DNA from: Acidobacteriaceae bacterium | GTDB lineage: Bacteria; Acidobacteriota; Terriglobia; Terriglobales; Acidobacteriaceae | Reading direction: 5' to 3' | Assembly: GCA_903642225.1 (NCBI GenBank) | Contig: CAHJWI010000022.1 | Span: forward strand, 1 to 64,000 | Length of the DNA stretch: 64,000 nt | Shown here: one piece after another, positions 16,621-26,086 of the stretch | How positions within the stretch are numbered: the stretch's first letter is position 1 | Layout: each line of letters starts with the position of its first letter | Made by a program: the position numbers and the translations under genes | The notes under the pieces: generated by a model | Databases searched by the model: none | What the model was told of the DNA's origin: nothing | Seen by the model: only the letters and a program-made list of their open reading frames with translations

Positions 16621-17874
16621 ATGATTTCTCTTTTTGAGCTGTTGAGCGTTCTGGTCACGATCGGCGCGCTGTTCAGCTTTGCCAGCGTGCGGCTGTTGCG
16701 GCTGCCGGCGACGATCGGGACGATGGTGTTGTCGCTGGGGGCGTCGGTGCTGCTGATTGTTGCGACGCCGAAACTGCCGATGGTGCACGCGATGGCGGAA
16801 CGGCTGGTGCAGCAAATTGATTTCAACCAGGTAGTTTTGCACGGCATGCTGGCGTTGCTGCTGTTTGCCGGTGCGCTGCAGCTGGACCTAAAGCACCTGC
16901 GCCGCCAGCGTGTGCCGGTGCTGGTGCTGAGCGTGGTGACGACTGCGCTGGCAACGGTGCTGGTGGCCGTGCTGATGCGCTGGTCTCTGCAGCTGGTGCA
17001 CGTGGAGCTGAGCGTGATTGCTGCTTTGCTGTTTGGAGCGCTGATTTCGCCTACGGATCCCATCGCTGTGCTGGACATGCTGCGGCGCGCGAAGGCACCG
17101 CCGGAGTTGGAGGTGCAACTGGCTGGCGAGTCGTTGTTCAACGACGGTGTGGGTGCGGTGATCTTTCTGGCGTTGCTGGGAGCGTCGGCGGGCGGCGGAT
17201 ATCCGTCTGCGAGTGTGTTCGGGTGGTTGCTGCTGCTGAAGGCTGGCGGGGGCATTGCGATGGGCGTTGGGCTGGGGTATGTGACGTACCGCCTGCTTCG
17301 ATTAGTGGACGACTACAAGGTGGAAGTGCTGCTGACGCTGGCGTTGGCGATGGGTGGGTATGCCTTGGCGGATTCGCTGGCGTTGTCTGCGCCTTTGGAG
17401 GCGGTCGCTGCAGGATTGCTGGTGAGTGGACCGGGCCGGTCTCGTGCCATGTCAGAGTTGACGCGGGAGCATGTGGAGCGCTTTTGGGAGTTGGTAGACG
17501 ATGCGCTGAACGTAGTGTTGTTCCTGATGCTTGGGCTGCAGATTGTGGTGCTGCCGTTCACGCGGACGTATCTGATTGCCGGACTGATTGCGATTCCCGT
17601 GGTGCTGGTTTCGCGATTTCTAAGTGTTGGTGCATCGGTGCAGGCATTGGGTCTCTTTCGCAGGCACATCCCCGGATCGGTTGCAGTGCTGACGTGGGGC
17701 GGCTTGCGTGGTGGGCTTGCTGTTGCGCTGGCATTATCGTTGCCGAGGGGTGAGGGCCTGGGACACGACATGCTGCTGGCAATTACGTTCGTGGTGGTTG
17801 TCTTCTCGATACTCGTCCAGGGTTTGACGCTCCCGATGCTGTTGCGGCGATTGCTGCCGCGGTCTGTTTCATAG
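16621..17874 (+). CDS. CPA1-family Na+/H+ antiporter
   Basis: A 417-residue polytopic membrane protein with about 11-12 spans and a very short C-terminal tail. Diagnostic segments of the NhaP/CPA1 family are present: 'LLFAGALQLDLKHL', 'LISPTDPIAVLDML' (the TM5 TDP ion-binding motif), 'LAGESLFNDGVGAVIFLALL' and, near the C-terminus, 'TWGGLRGGLAVALALSLP'. It exchanges cytoplasmic Na+ (or K+) for external protons for pH and salt balance. It is transcribed divergently from the secreted GH13 gene and convergent with polX with only 14 bases between stops. A second, longer CPA1 antiporter lies at 29788-31398. Confidence 0.92.
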   Translation: MISLFELLSVLVTIGALFSFASVRLLRLPATIGTMVLSLGASVLLIVATPKLPMVHAMAERLVQQIDFNQVVLHGMLALLLFAGALQLDLKHLRRQRVPVLVLSVVTTALATVLVAVLMRWSLQLVHVELSVIAALLFGALISPTDPIAVLDMLRRAKAPPELEVQLAGESLFNDGVGAVIFLALLGASAGGGYPSASVFGWLLLLKAGGGIAMGVGLGYVTYRLLRLVDDYKVEVLLTLALAMGGYALADSLALSAPLEAVAAGLLVSGPGRSRAMSELTREHVERFWELVDDALNVVLFLMLGLQIVVLPFTRTYLIAGLIAIPVVLVSRFLSVGASVQALGLFRRHIPGSVAVLTWGGLRGGLAVALALSLPRGEGLGHDMLLAITFVVVVFSILVQGLTLPMLLRRLLPRSVS

Positions 17875-17888
17875 CGCCGTAGCGGCAG

Positions 17889-19643
17889 CTATTGGTGAAG
17901 GCCGAGGGCGGCCAGGAAAGCCTGCGCGTCCAGCGTATTGATCACGTCCGCGGGGGAAAGCCAGGCGCGGCGCAACTGGGTGATGCCGAAGCGCATGCGG
18001 TCGAGTTCCGTGGTGGCGTGGGCGTCGGTGTTAACGCTGATTTTGCAGCCGAGTTCTTTGGCAAGGCGAAGATTGCTATCGCTGAGGTCGGCACGTGGTG
18101 GTGCGGCGTTGTGTTCGACCGCGACGCCGAGTTCGGCGCAGCGTTTGAGCACGGCGTGCAGGTCATAGCTGTACGGTTCGCGCCGGAGCAGAACGCGGCC
18201 GGTGGGGTGGCCGAGGATGCGCAGGTAGGGGTTCTCGATAGCGCGGAGCAGACGCGCGGTCATCTCTTCCGCGGGCAGCTGGAAGTGCGAGTGCACGCTG
18301 CCGACGACCACGTCCATTTGGGCGAGGGTACTGTCATCGAGATCCAGTTCGCCGGCCTGCAGGATGTCCACCTCGATGCCAGCGAAGACGCGGATGCGGC
18401 CTTCCATCTCTCTGTCGACCTTACGGATGGCGTGAACGTGGGCGAGAGCGCGCTCGTCGTCGAGGCCGCCGGTCATGGCGAGGTTCTTGCTGTGGTCTGT
18501 GATCGCGATGAACTGCAGGCCGCGAGCGAGTGCAGCATCGGCCATCTCGCGGATGGTGTTTGCACCGTCTGTGGCGACGGTGTGCATGTGGACGTCACCG
18601 CGGATGTCGGACATCTGGATGAGATGGGGAAGTGTGTTTTTTTCGGCGGCTTCGATCTCGCCGCAGTTCTCGCGAAGCTCTGGCGGTATCCAATCCATGC
18701 CAAGGGCGTTGTAGATGTCTTCCTCAGTCGCTGAGGCCACGATAGGTGCTTCACCCGGCTGTGGGTCGATACGTGCGAGGGCGTACTCGCTGAGGGTGTA
18801 GCCCTTGCGCAGAGCGCGCTGCCGCAGCGTGACGTTGTGCATTTTGCTACCGGTGAAGTACTGCAGGGCGGCGCCGTAGCTTTCGCGTGGGAGCAGGCGC
18901 ACGTCGACCTGCAGGTGATTGCGCAATGTGAAGCTGACCTTGTTCTGACCGCGTGCGATCAGGTTGTCGATGAGCGGCAGGGATGCGACGTGTTCGACGG
19001 CTGAGGCCACGACATCGGGCTCACACGCCGGGCCAGTGACGAGCAGGTCCAGATCGCCGACGGTGTCTTTGCCACGGCGCAAAGAGCCTGCGGGTGTAAT
19101 GGTGTCGATGCCGGGAAAGTCGAGGATAAGGGAACCGATGCGGTCGGCCCATTCGCCCGCGACGTCGATGCGGAAGCGGCCGGTATTCTTGCGGTGATCC
19201 TCAATCCCTTTCAGAATTTTGTCGACCTGCTTTTGGCCAAAGCGCGGCAGCTTGTTGAGATGACCGGCCTTGGCGGCGGCTTCCAATTCATCGATGTTCG
19301 AGACTTCGAGCGCACTCCACAGCAGAGCGACGGTCTTGGGTCCCATGCTGGGCAGTCGCAGCAACTCAAGCATGGTTGGGCGGTACTTGGTGAGCAGTTC
19401 ATCGCGCAGGGGCATGGAACCGGTACGCACCAGGTCAATGATGTTGGTGGCCATGGTCTTGCCGATGCCACCAATAGACGTGAGGGCCTTTGGGTCGTCC
19501 AGCAAGGAGCTCAATGGCTGTGTCTGCTGCTCGACGGCCTCTGCGGCGCGGCGATAACTGCGAATACGGAAGGGATCGGCTGCGTCGATTTCCAGCAGTG
19601 CCGCAGTTTCGTCAAGCAGCCGCGCCAGGGTGATGTTATCCAT
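17889..19643 (-). CDS. polX: DNA polymerase X with PHP phosphoesterase domain
   Basis: A family X DNA polymerase with 3'-5' exonuclease activity, probably acting in gap-filling repair. The start at 19643 ('MDNITLARLLDETAALLEI') is the usual N-terminus; the 24 upstream codons are not protein-like. Order: HhH 8-kDa domain (about 1-95), fingers with 'SMGPKTVALLW' HhH motif, polymerase palm with 'AGSLRRGKDTVGDLDLLVT' carrying the two metal-binding Asp residues, then 'FTGSKMHNVTLRQRA'. The C-terminal PHP domain (about 335-575) has 'DVHMHTVATDGANTI', 'ITDHSKNL' and 'VNTDAHATTELD'. A length of 584 residues is standard. Confidence 0.94.
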   Translation of the reverse strand: MDNITLARLLDETAALLEIDAADPFRIRSYRRAAEAVEQQTQPLSSLLDDPKALTSIGGIGKTMATNIIDLVRTGSMPLRDELLTKYRPTMLELLRLPSMGPKTVALLWSALEVSNIDELEAAAKAGHLNKLPRFGQKQVDKILKGIEDHRKNTGRFRIDVAGEWADRIGSLILDFPGIDTITPAGSLRRGKDTVGDLDLLVTGPACEPDVVASAVEHVASLPLIDNLIARGQNKVSFTLRNHLQVDVRLLPRESYGAALQYFTGSKMHNVTLRQRALRKGYTLSEYALARIDPQPGEAPIVASATEEDIYNALGMDWIPPELRENCGEIEAAEKNTLPHLIQMSDIRGDVHMHTVATDGANTIREMADAALARGLQFIAITDHSKNLAMTGGLDDERALAHVHAIRKVDREMEGRIRVFAGIEVDILQAGELDLDDSTLAQMDVVVGSVHSHFQLPAEEMTARLLRAIENPYLRILGHPTGRVLLRREPYSYDLHAVLKRCAELGVAVEHNAAPPRADLSDSNLRLAKELGCKISVNTDAHATTELDRMRFGITQLRRAWLSPADVINTLDAQAFLAALGLHQ

Positions 19644-19740
19644 GCAGGCAAGGGTATCGCGCTGTGGTGCAGTACGCGAGCGGAGGATGCGGACCGATGC
19701 ACCGACAATGGGCAAAACCGGTGCTGCAGTACTGCTGCCG

Positions 19741-19953
19741 TTAGTTGAGCAGAATGACCTGGTCGGCTTGCGGCCCCTTGCTACCCTGGATTACATCGAA
19801 CTCCACCGGGTCGCCTTCCTTCAGGCTCTTGTAGCCCTCAGTCTGAATGGAGCTGTAGTGCACGAAGACGTCAGCGGCGCCGTCTTCTCGGCCCAGGAAG
19901 CCATACCCTTTGGCGTTGTTGAACCACTTTACCGTTCCTTTAAGCTGTGCCAC
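19741..19953 (-). CDS. Cold-shock domain protein
   Basis: A 70-residue single-domain CspA-type protein. It contains both nucleic-acid-binding motifs: RNP1-like 'KGYGFL' and RNP2-like 'DVFVHYSSI', preceded by '[11 protein letters not shown]'. It binds single-stranded nucleic acid and acts as an RNA chaperone. It has a 179-base upstream gap (19954-20132) before the Nudix gene on the same strand; long leaders are usual for csp genes, but I could not identify a defined thermosensor structure there. Confidence 0.96.
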   Translation of the reverse strand: MAQLKGTVKWFNNAKGYGFLGREDGAADVFVHYSSIQTEGYKSLKEGDPVEFDVIQGSKGPQADQVILLN

Positions 19954-20132
19954 GCGTGCCCTCGTTCTGCACCATCAGTCCGTCGCTCAACCCCGGGCTC
20001 GCCCCTGGGAGGATGGTGTTGGATAGACGTGGTGAGGATAGGTTTGGGGTACAGCGGTGAGCGGGATGAGTGTGCGCCGGGAGCGCCGTTTCATGCCGTA
20101 AAAATCGAGGTACCGGATGGGTGGAGGTCACT

Positions 20133-20828
20133 TCAACGCTTTGGTTTGGCCATCACCGCTCTGCGGGCAAGGCGGCGCTGCTCCGCATACAACATGACGC
20201 CGATGATCGTTTTGCCGTCTTTGATCTTGCCAGCAAGGCAGAGCTCGACCATTTGGGAAAGCGGCACGAGCCGCACCTCGATGATCTCGTCTTCCTCCGG
20301 CTCCGCTCTTCCGGCGACGATGCCCGTTGCGAGATAGATCTCCATCCACTCCGCGACGAAGCCCGGGGAGGCGAAGTACTTGACCAGCCTTGTCCACTTT
20401 CCGGCGCGAAAGCCGGTCTCCTCAATCAGTTCGCGCTTGGCGGCGGCGAGGGTTTTTTCCCCGGGTTCAACGCGGCCTGCGGGCAGTTCAAGCAGGTACT
20501 GGCCGGCTGCCTGCCGGAACTGCTGCTCGATAACGATGAGGGGGTCGCGGGGATTTGTTTCCTCATCGACCGCAAGCACAACGATGGAGCCATTGTGACG
20601 GACCACATCGCGGGTGGCATGGACGCCGTCCGGTTCCTGCACTTCTTCGGTGTAGACGGAGAAGATCTTGCCTTTGAAGGCGAGCGTGGAACTGAGGGTG
20701 GCGGCCTTGCCGCGCGGCGCTTTCGGCAGGCCGACGTTAACCTGTTGCGGTGCGGTGGTGGCTTGCCTCGCGGGTTTCGTGGGTGAAGGGTTTGTCTTCG
20801 TCGCCGCTTTGCGCTGGGTGGCCATCAT
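20133..20828 (-). CDS. Nudix hydrolase, ADP-ribose pyrophosphatase-like
   Basis: A 231-residue protein with a complete Nudix box (residues 118-140, from 'GRVEPGEK' to 'RELIEETGF'), the Mg-binding site that hydrolyses nucleoside diphosphates linked to another moiety. Upstream 'LPAG' and downstream 'YFASPGF' are the pattern of the ADP-ribose/ADP-sugar subfamily (NudF-like). About 45 residues of Lys/Ala/Pro-rich low-complexity sequence precede the domain and may be disordered or reflect an over-long start. The gene is divergent from bshC with 98 bases between starts. Confidence 0.9.
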   Translation of the reverse strand: MMATQRKAATKTNPSPTKPARQATTAPQQVNVGLPKAPRGKAATLSSTLAFKGKIFSVYTEEVQEPDGVHATRDVVRHNGSIVVLAVDEETNPRDPLIVIEQQFRQAAGQYLLELPAGRVEPGEKTLAAAKRELIEETGFRAGKWTRLVKYFASPGFVAEWMEIYLATGIVAGRAEPEEDEIIEVRLVPLSQMVELCLAGKIKDGKTIIGVMLYAEQRRLARRAVMAKPKR

Positions 20829-20926
20829 GCAACGGTATCAAACCTGCATCCATTGCCGGCGGGTCGCATCCTACTGCAGGACCTGACGAACACGGTACCC
20901 CGATAGATAATGCAGAAGAGCCGATC

Positions 20927-22567
20927 ATGAGCGCAGCCACCACTATCGAAGACTGTTATCCGATTACGGTGCTTCCGCACATCTCTCGCCTGTTCGAAGC
21001 GTTCACGGAGATGCGAACGGCTCCCGCAGATGCGCCGGTTCGGGCTTTTTATGCGTCGAGCCCGTTTGACGATCGATGGATGCAGGGAACGACTCCTTTG
21101 CTCCAGCCGGAGCGCGGGGCGTTGGTGGATGCGCTAGTGCATCAGAACAGAATGTGGGGCGCTGGGGAGCAGACTTTCGCGAACCTGGGGCGACTACGGG
21201 ATGGAGCACGTGCCGTGGTGACTGGACAGCAGGTGGGTCTGTTTGGCGGACCTTTACTGACGTTGCTGAAAGCGGCTACCGTGATTCGCAAGGCACAACT
21301 GGCCAGCGAGGCCGGTGTGCCGCATGTGCCCGTGTTCTGGATGGCGACCGAGGACCATGACCTGGATGAGGTGAACCAAGCGACCTTTGTGACGAAGGCG
21401 GGAAACGAGACGCTGCGGTCGAGCTTTCCGGGGCATCGTTCGCGGGAGGTCGGTGGCTTGGCGCTGGGTGAGGACATTCTGCCTGTGTTGGAGCGGGCGG
21501 AGGAACTGCTGAAGTATGCGCCGGTGTGCGAGCTGCTGCGGTCGTCGTATACGCCGCAGGCAACGCTGGCGAGTGCGTTTGCGAAGCTGCTGAGTGGAAT
21601 CTTCCACGAGTACGGACTAATTGTGATCGACGCGAGCACGCGTGAGTTTCACGCGATGGGTACGCCGGTGCTGGAATACGCACTCAAGCACGCAGACCAG
21701 TTGCATGACGAACTGACGCGGAAGTCAGAGGAACTTGTAGCGGCGGGGTTCCATGCACAGGTGCTTGTGGCAGAGAACAGCTCCCTGTTGTTCCTGTTGT
21801 CAGAGGACGGGGATCGTGTGCCTTTGCGCCGGGTCGCTGGTGCTGGCACTGAACGAGGCTGGAGGGCCGGGCTGCGCAGCTTCACCACAGAGGAGTTGCT
21901 TGCGATTCTGGTTGAGTCGCCGGAGCGGTTCAGCCCGAATGCGCTGTTGCGGCCGGTGTTTCAGGACGCGATTCTACCCACATCTGCGTACATTGGCGGC
22001 CCAGCAGAGATCGCGTACTTTGCGCAGAGCCGTCCGCTGTTCGAACAAATTCTCGGTGTGGCGACGGCAGTGCTCCCAAGGCTATCCGCAACGCTTGTGG
22101 AGCCCACCATTGGCGCTGTGATGCAGCAGCATGAGGTTGGTTTGCGCGACATAGTTCAACCCGTGGACTTGCTGGCCCAAAAGCTGGGTGCGCGGGCCAT
22201 GCCGGTGGAGGGCAAGCGCGGGATTGCCGCGGCGGGCAACGCACTGGATGCCGAGTTGAATGAAGTGACGCTCTGGATGACGACGATGGATGCGGGGTTG
22301 GGCAGATCCGCGGGCGTTGCCGCCAGCAAGATGCGTTACCAGATGAACCGTTTGCGCAGGCTGGCTGCGAACTGGCAACTGGAGAAGGAAGCCCATCTCC
22401 GCAAGCACGCATTCGCAATAACGACGGCTCTATTTCCGGATGGACATGCTCAGGAACGTCTGATTGCGGGCGTGCAGCTGCTGGCGCAAAGCACGGTTGA
22501 CTTGCCTGCAATGCTGGTCGCGAACGCGGAACAGGAGTGCCCGGGCCATCGGGTCTTCAGCATCTGA
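20927..22567 (+). CDS. bshC: Bacillithiol biosynthesis cysteine-adding enzyme BshC
   Basis: It catalyses, or supports, the last step of bacillithiol making: adding cysteine to GlcN-malate. The start at 20927 ('MSAATTIEDCYPITVLP') follows a purine-rich AGAAGAG; upstream in-frame codons overlap the divergent Nudix gene. The 546-residue product shows family landmarks: 'AVVTGQQVGLFGGPLLTLLKA', 'PVFWMATEDHDLDEV', 'HEYGLIVIDAS' and 'DAILPTSAYIGGPAEIAYFAQ', with a C-terminal coiled coil ('MRYQMNRLRRLAAN'). bshA and bshB are not nearby, which is common because the pathway genes are often dispersed. Presence of bshC suggests bacillithiol is the low-molecular-weight thiol. Confidence 0.95.
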   Translation: MSAATTIEDCYPITVLPHISRLFEAFTEMRTAPADAPVRAFYASSPFDDRWMQGTTPLLQPERGALVDALVHQNRMWGAGEQTFANLGRLRDGARAVVTGQQVGLFGGPLLTLLKAATVIRKAQLASEAGVPHVPVFWMATEDHDLDEVNQATFVTKAGNETLRSSFPGHRSREVGGLALGEDILPVLERAEELLKYAPVCELLRSSYTPQATLASAFAKLLSGIFHEYGLIVIDASTREFHAMGTPVLEYALKHADQLHDELTRKSEELVAAGFHAQVLVAENSSLLFLLSEDGDRVPLRRVAGAGTERGWRAGLRSFTTEELLAILVESPERFSPNALLRPVFQDAILPTSAYIGGPAEIAYFAQSRPLFEQILGVATAVLPRLSATLVEPTIGAVMQQHEVGLRDIVQPVDLLAQKLGARAMPVEGKRGIAAAGNALDAELNEVTLWMTTMDAGLGRSAGVAASKMRYQMNRLRRLAANWQLEKEAHLRKHAFAITTALFPDGHAQERLIAGVQLLAQSTVDLPAMLVANAEQECPGHRVFSI

Positions 22568-22597
22568 CCCCTTTGATTACTGGCGTACACTTCTGCA

Positions 22598-22918
22598 ATG
22601 GCGAAGTCGAAGGTTGCGAAGGCAATCGGATTTGAAGTAAGTTGTCCAGACTGCGGTGCGGTTCTACGCATCGATCCGGTAACTCAGTCCGTAATCAGTC
22701 ATACCCCCGCACCACGTAAGCGTACGTTTGAGGATCTGGCGTCTGCTGCGGAAGGCATGCACGCGCAGGATGCTCGGCGTGACTCCCTGTTTGCGCAGTC
22801 GGTAGAGGCGCAGAAGAACCGTGACGACATCCTGAGTAAGAAGTTTGAAGAGGCGTTTCGTAAGGCGAAGGAATCTCCGGATACGGGCAAGCCGCTGCGC
22901 GAATTTGATTTGGACTAG
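22598..22918 (+). CDS. Small hypothetical protein with a single CxxC knuckle
   Basis: A 106-residue protein starting 30 bases after the bshC stop and likely co-transcribed with it. The N-terminus holds one 'CPDCGAVL' knuckle, half of a zinc ribbon, with no second Cys or His pair, so metal binding would need dimerisation or other ligands. The rest is charged and helical ('SVEAQKNRDDILSKKFEEAFRKAKE') and ends in acidic 'REFDLD'. I do not recognise the family. Its position suggests, but does not show, a link with thiol chemistry. Confidence 0.75.
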   Translation: MAKSKVAKAIGFEVSCPDCGAVLRIDPVTQSVISHTPAPRKRTFEDLASAAEGMHAQDARRDSLFAQSVEAQKNRDDILSKKFEEAFRKAKESPDTGKPLREFDLD

Positions 22919-22957
22919 ACCACTGCCGGATTAGGGCGGGTGTTTGGGGGAGCGTTG

Positions 22958-23317
22958 CTAGAGGCGGATTTGCACGAGCGGCGCAGACGGCGACGGCAGG
23001 AGGCGCTGGCGTGCGTCACTAGTAAGCAGGTCAGCAGTCCACGCTGGCGTGTCCACGATGGAGGCACGGGCCTGAGAGATGGACTGCAAGCCCATAAGCC
23101 TGTTTTCCACCTGCGCGAGCAGCATGGCCTCGCGGGTCTCGTCCGTCGTACGTCGCAGCAGATGGATGTGGACGTGGAAGCGAGACTCGGAGCCGGGCGC
23201 TTCAGTGTCCTCAACAATGCTGACGCCATGCACAAGGCCGAGATCGACAATGTTGACCGGCAGCACCGGGTCGAAGCAGACACGAAGCGCGTCGCGGATG
23301 TCGGCTTCGGTAAGCAT
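22958..23317 (-). CDS. MIP18/DUF59-family metal-sulfur cluster assembly protein
   Basis: A 119-residue protein. The start at 23317 ('MLTEADIRDALRVCFDPVLP') gives the normal N-terminus; upstream codons belong to the overlapping polyprenyl synthase region. 'CFDPVLPVNIVDLGLVHGVSI' is the signature strand-helix of MIP18-family proteins, which help assemble or transfer Fe-S clusters (SufT, PaaD-like). The rest is shorter and more divergent than typical, with a histidine-rich strand 'FHVHIHLL' and a helix beginning 'REAMLLAQVENRL'. It is the last gene of a minus-strand run and starts 2 bases after the stop of the polyprenyl synthase gene, so it is probably translated by coupling. Confidence 0.8.
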   Translation of the reverse strand: MLTEADIRDALRVCFDPVLPVNIVDLGLVHGVSIVEDTEAPGSESRFHVHIHLLRRTTDETREAMLLAQVENRLMGLQSISQARASIVDTPAWTADLLTSDARQRLLPSPSAPLVQIRL

Positions 23318-23318
23318 G

Positions 23319-24227
23319 TTAGTGGGTGCGCTCCACAAGGTAGCGCGCAATGGAGCGAAGCGAATCGGCACTTGCGCCGAAGGTGTCGAGTTCCGCAAAG
23401 GCGTCGGTGATCAGTGCGTCCGACTGTTTGCGCGAGGCATCAAGGCCGAAGACCGCAGGCCACGTGGCTTTCGCCGTTGCGGTGTCCTTGCCTGCGGTTT
23501 TGCCCAGCTCCTCAGAGCTCTGCGTGACGTCGAGAATGTCATCGACGATCTGGAAGGCTAGGCCGGCGCGTTCGCCGAAGGCACGCAGGTGCGCAACCTG
23601 GGCAGCGGACGCTCCGGCATAGATGCCGCCGGCAACGATGCAGACTGTGATCAAGGCACCAGTTTTGGCGCGGTGGATAGCTTCCACCAGGTCGGCGGTG
23701 GGCGCGTGGCCTTCGCTCTCGATATCCATCACCTGGCCGCCGATCATGCCTGGGGGGAGTGCGCCGCCGACGCCGGTGCCGGTGGCGATAGCGACTTCTT
23801 TCACGATCTGAATGGCAGCGCCTGGATCACAGGGCAGCTTGCCTAATGTTTCGTACGCAAGGGTCTGCAGGGCGTCGCCCGCGAGGATGGCGATGGCCTC
23901 GCCGAAGACGACGTGGCAGGTCGGCTTGCCGCGTCGCAGGTCATCGTTGTCGAGCGAGGGCAGGTCGTCGTGGATCAGGGAATAGGTATGGATCATCTCC
24001 AGCGCGCAGCCAAGATCTTCCACGCCGCGTGGCAGGTCTCCGGCGATAGTGCGCGCGGCTTCCATGGCGAGCAGCGGACGCAGTCGCTTTCCACCGGCGA
24101 AGACGCTGTGCCGCATAGCGCGATGAATGGAGTGCGGCAGTGTTTCGGGCCCCGGCAAAAGGTGCTCCATTGCCTCGTCGGTGCGACCTGCACCTCTCTT
24201 CAAAAGTTGCTGAACGGAATCGGTCAT
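23319..24227 (-). CDS. ispA: Polyprenyl (farnesyl/geranylgeranyl) diphosphate synthase
   Basis: It elongates allylic diphosphates with isopentenyl diphosphate. The 302-residue product has the first aspartate-rich motif in the seven-residue bacterial form ('DDLPSLDNDD', Asp87/88/93), 'GGKRLRP' for diphosphate binding, and the second motif 'DDILD' at 229-233. This layout is that of IspA-type short-chain synthases. Its start overlaps the stop of the upstream GT-C-like membrane gene (ATGA at 24224-24227), and a MIP18-family gene follows, so it lies inside a four-gene minus-strand transcript. Product chain length cannot be set by eye. Confidence 0.93.
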   Translation of the reverse strand: MTDSVQQLLKRGAGRTDEAMEHLLPGPETLPHSIHRAMRHSVFAGGKRLRPLLAMEAARTIAGDLPRGVEDLGCALEMIHTYSLIHDDLPSLDNDDLRRGKPTCHVVFGEAIAILAGDALQTLAYETLGKLPCDPGAAIQIVKEVAIATGTGVGGALPPGMIGGQVMDIESEGHAPTADLVEAIHRAKTGALITVCIVAGGIYAGASAAQVAHLRAFGERAGLAFQIVDDILDVTQSSEELGKTAGKDTATAKATWPAVFGLDASRKQSDALITDAFAELDTFGASADSLRSIARYLVERTH

Positions 24228-26086
24228 GCGGTAGGTCGATTGTATGGGGTTACGGCCGGCTTTGCGTCGACGGCTTTAGACCGCAGGATAGGCCAGCGCA
24301 GCAGCACGGCTGCGGCCAGAGCACACAGGGAGATCAGCAGTCCGATCATCTCGTCGGCCGTCCACCAGTAGCGCAGCTCGACCACGTGATCGCTATTTGG
24401 GAGAAGCGGGATGCTGAGGAGACCGTCGGCGCGTTCGGGTGTTGGATGGATGACGGCTCCGTCCAGCGTGACCGTCCATCCGACGAACTGGCGCAGACGG
24501 ACGACGAGGGTGCGACTTGTGGATGCCGAGCGGACACTGAAGGTGAGGTGCGAAAGATTGCGATCCTGCAGTTCAAGGATGTTCTGCAGGGTGGTTGTGT
24601 CAGGCGAGCCGTCTGCATTGGTGGCAAGCCAGGCTGCGGGTAGATTGGGCTGCAGGGCGTCGTTATCGGCGTCGGTCGGCGTGTACTCGTCGGTTGGTGG
24701 AACTCCGGTGTCGCTCAAGTACAGAGCACGTTGGGCCGCCGGTGTGTCCTCGTCGGCGCAGGGCTGGGCGTAAAGACCATGGGCTGCCCAGCAGCCCCCG
24801 CAAACGACTGCACACACCACAAGCATCACGGGGGCAGAGCTCTGCGGACTGTGTGCTCTTGCAGGGAGCCGAGCAGCCCAACGTTCGAAGGCGAGGCAGG
24901 CGAGCAAGATCGCTATGGCGGCTTCAATGCTGAGAAAGCGCCAGGGAAACTGCAGGAACGCCAGCTCGGGCGCGTGCGCCCACACGGGGCTGCTGATCCG
25001 TGTGAGCAGGAGCGCGATGACGATGGTGAGCACCGCTGTTGCGGTAAGAACGAAGAGTCGCTCCGTTTCAGGATGGCGGTGCAAGGCAGATCCGCGCGCA
25101 TGCATCGAGCTGTAGACCCGGTGGCGCTCAGGTCTAAGCAAGAGGGCTGCGATGGAGGTTACGGCAGCAGCGAGTATGCCCACCGCGATCCACGAAGCGG
25201 AGCGCAGGACGGCGTCGTGGGCAAGGTCTGCCGTGTGTTGGAAGAGAAAGCTGTCCGACGGCCGCATGCCGGGCAGGATGGCCATGTTGATTTGCACGAA
25301 GCGCCGCTGCACCACGGCAGGGACCAGGTAAAAAGCTGCCGCTGCAAGACCCAGGGCCGTAGCCCATGACATGGCGAGTGCCTGCCGCAACGCTGTGAGT
25401 ATGCCTTGTGTGCGTGCCGCGAGTGCAATGCGGACCAGGCCGAGGCAGAGCAGGGAATAGCAGCCAACAACTGCGGCAGGAGCGTTAGTCAACCAAAGCA
25501 GAGCAACGGCGCATGCCAGTTGCGATGGTCGGAGCCTGAGCCGCAGTGCCGCCAGCAGGAGCAGCGGCATCCACGCCGCGGCAAGCAGTTCCGCGTAGGC
25601 TGTGCGCTCGTAAGCGACAAACAGCATGTAGGGGTTTGCGAGGTAAAGGCAGGCTCCGGCGAGCGCCGACGTCGAGCCAACGAAGGCGCGCAGAAAGCTC
25701 CGCATGGTGATGCCGCAGAGGATGAGAACGACGAGCGTGAAGGCAATGGGTGTGATGGTCCAGGGCAGAAGCAGGCCCAATTCGGCGCCAAGAAACCACG
25801 ACAGGGGTGGATAGAAGACGAAGCGTGGCTCACCCGCGCCGAACGCCGCGTGAAAGGCCCACCAAGGCCTGAGCGTGCCGTGCTGCCACTGGGTCGCGAC
25901 CTCCATCCAGTTCAGCAGGTGGAAGCTGAGGTCGTGTCCACAGGAGAGGCCGCGGAAAAGCAGCGGCAACACTGCAAGCAGAGCAGCGAAAACAATCCAC
26001 TGCAGGTCGTGTCGCAAGTTTCCGGCTCGCAGGATCGCCGGCTTTGCTGGAGCGCTTGAGGCGATGCGCTGCATGCGCCTCTTCAT
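24224..26086 (-). CDS. Polytopic membrane protein, GT-C/6-pyruvoyl-tetrahydropterin-synthase-related type
   Basis: A 620-residue protein with about 11 membrane spans. After the first span comes an extracytoplasmic loop 'LSCGHDLSFHLLNWMEVATQWQHG', with the acidic residues and shape expected of GT-C lipid-linked-sugar glycosyltransferases; 'PRFVFYPPLSWFLG' follows. After the last span of the main bundle, residues about 470-575 form a soluble beta-rich domain ('LVVRLRQFVGWTVTLDG', 'LLSIPLLPNSDHVVELRYWW'), then a final span (about 585-605). It overlaps genes on both sides by ATGA. It may transfer a sugar from a polyprenyl carrier, which would fit its neighbour, a polyprenyl synthase, but the donor and acceptor are not known. 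Confidence 0.8.
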   Translation of the reverse strand: MKRRMQRIASSAPAKPAILRAGNLRHDLQWIVFAALLAVLPLLFRGLSCGHDLSFHLLNWMEVATQWQHGTLRPWWAFHAAFGAGEPRFVFYPPLSWFLGAELGLLLPWTITPIAFTLVVLILCGITMRSFLRAFVGSTSALAGACLYLANPYMLFVAYERTAYAELLAAAWMPLLLLAALRLRLRPSQLACAVALLWLTNAPAAVVGCYSLLCLGLVRIALAARTQGILTALRQALAMSWATALGLAAAAFYLVPAVVQRRFVQINMAILPGMRPSDSFLFQHTADLAHDAVLRSASWIAVGILAAAVTSIAALLLRPERHRVYSSMHARGSALHRHPETERLFVLTATAVLTIVIALLLTRISSPVWAHAPELAFLQFPWRFLSIEAAIAILLACLAFERWAARLPARAHSPQSSAPVMLVVCAVVCGGCWAAHGLYAQPCADEDTPAAQRALYLSDTGVPPTDEYTPTDADNDALQPNLPAAWLATNADGSPDTTTLQNILELQDRNLSHLTFSVRSASTSRTLVVRLRQFVGWTVTLDGAVIHPTPERADGLLSIPLLPNSDHVVELRYWWTADEMIGLLISLCALAAAVLLRWPILRSKAVDAKPAVTPYNRPTA

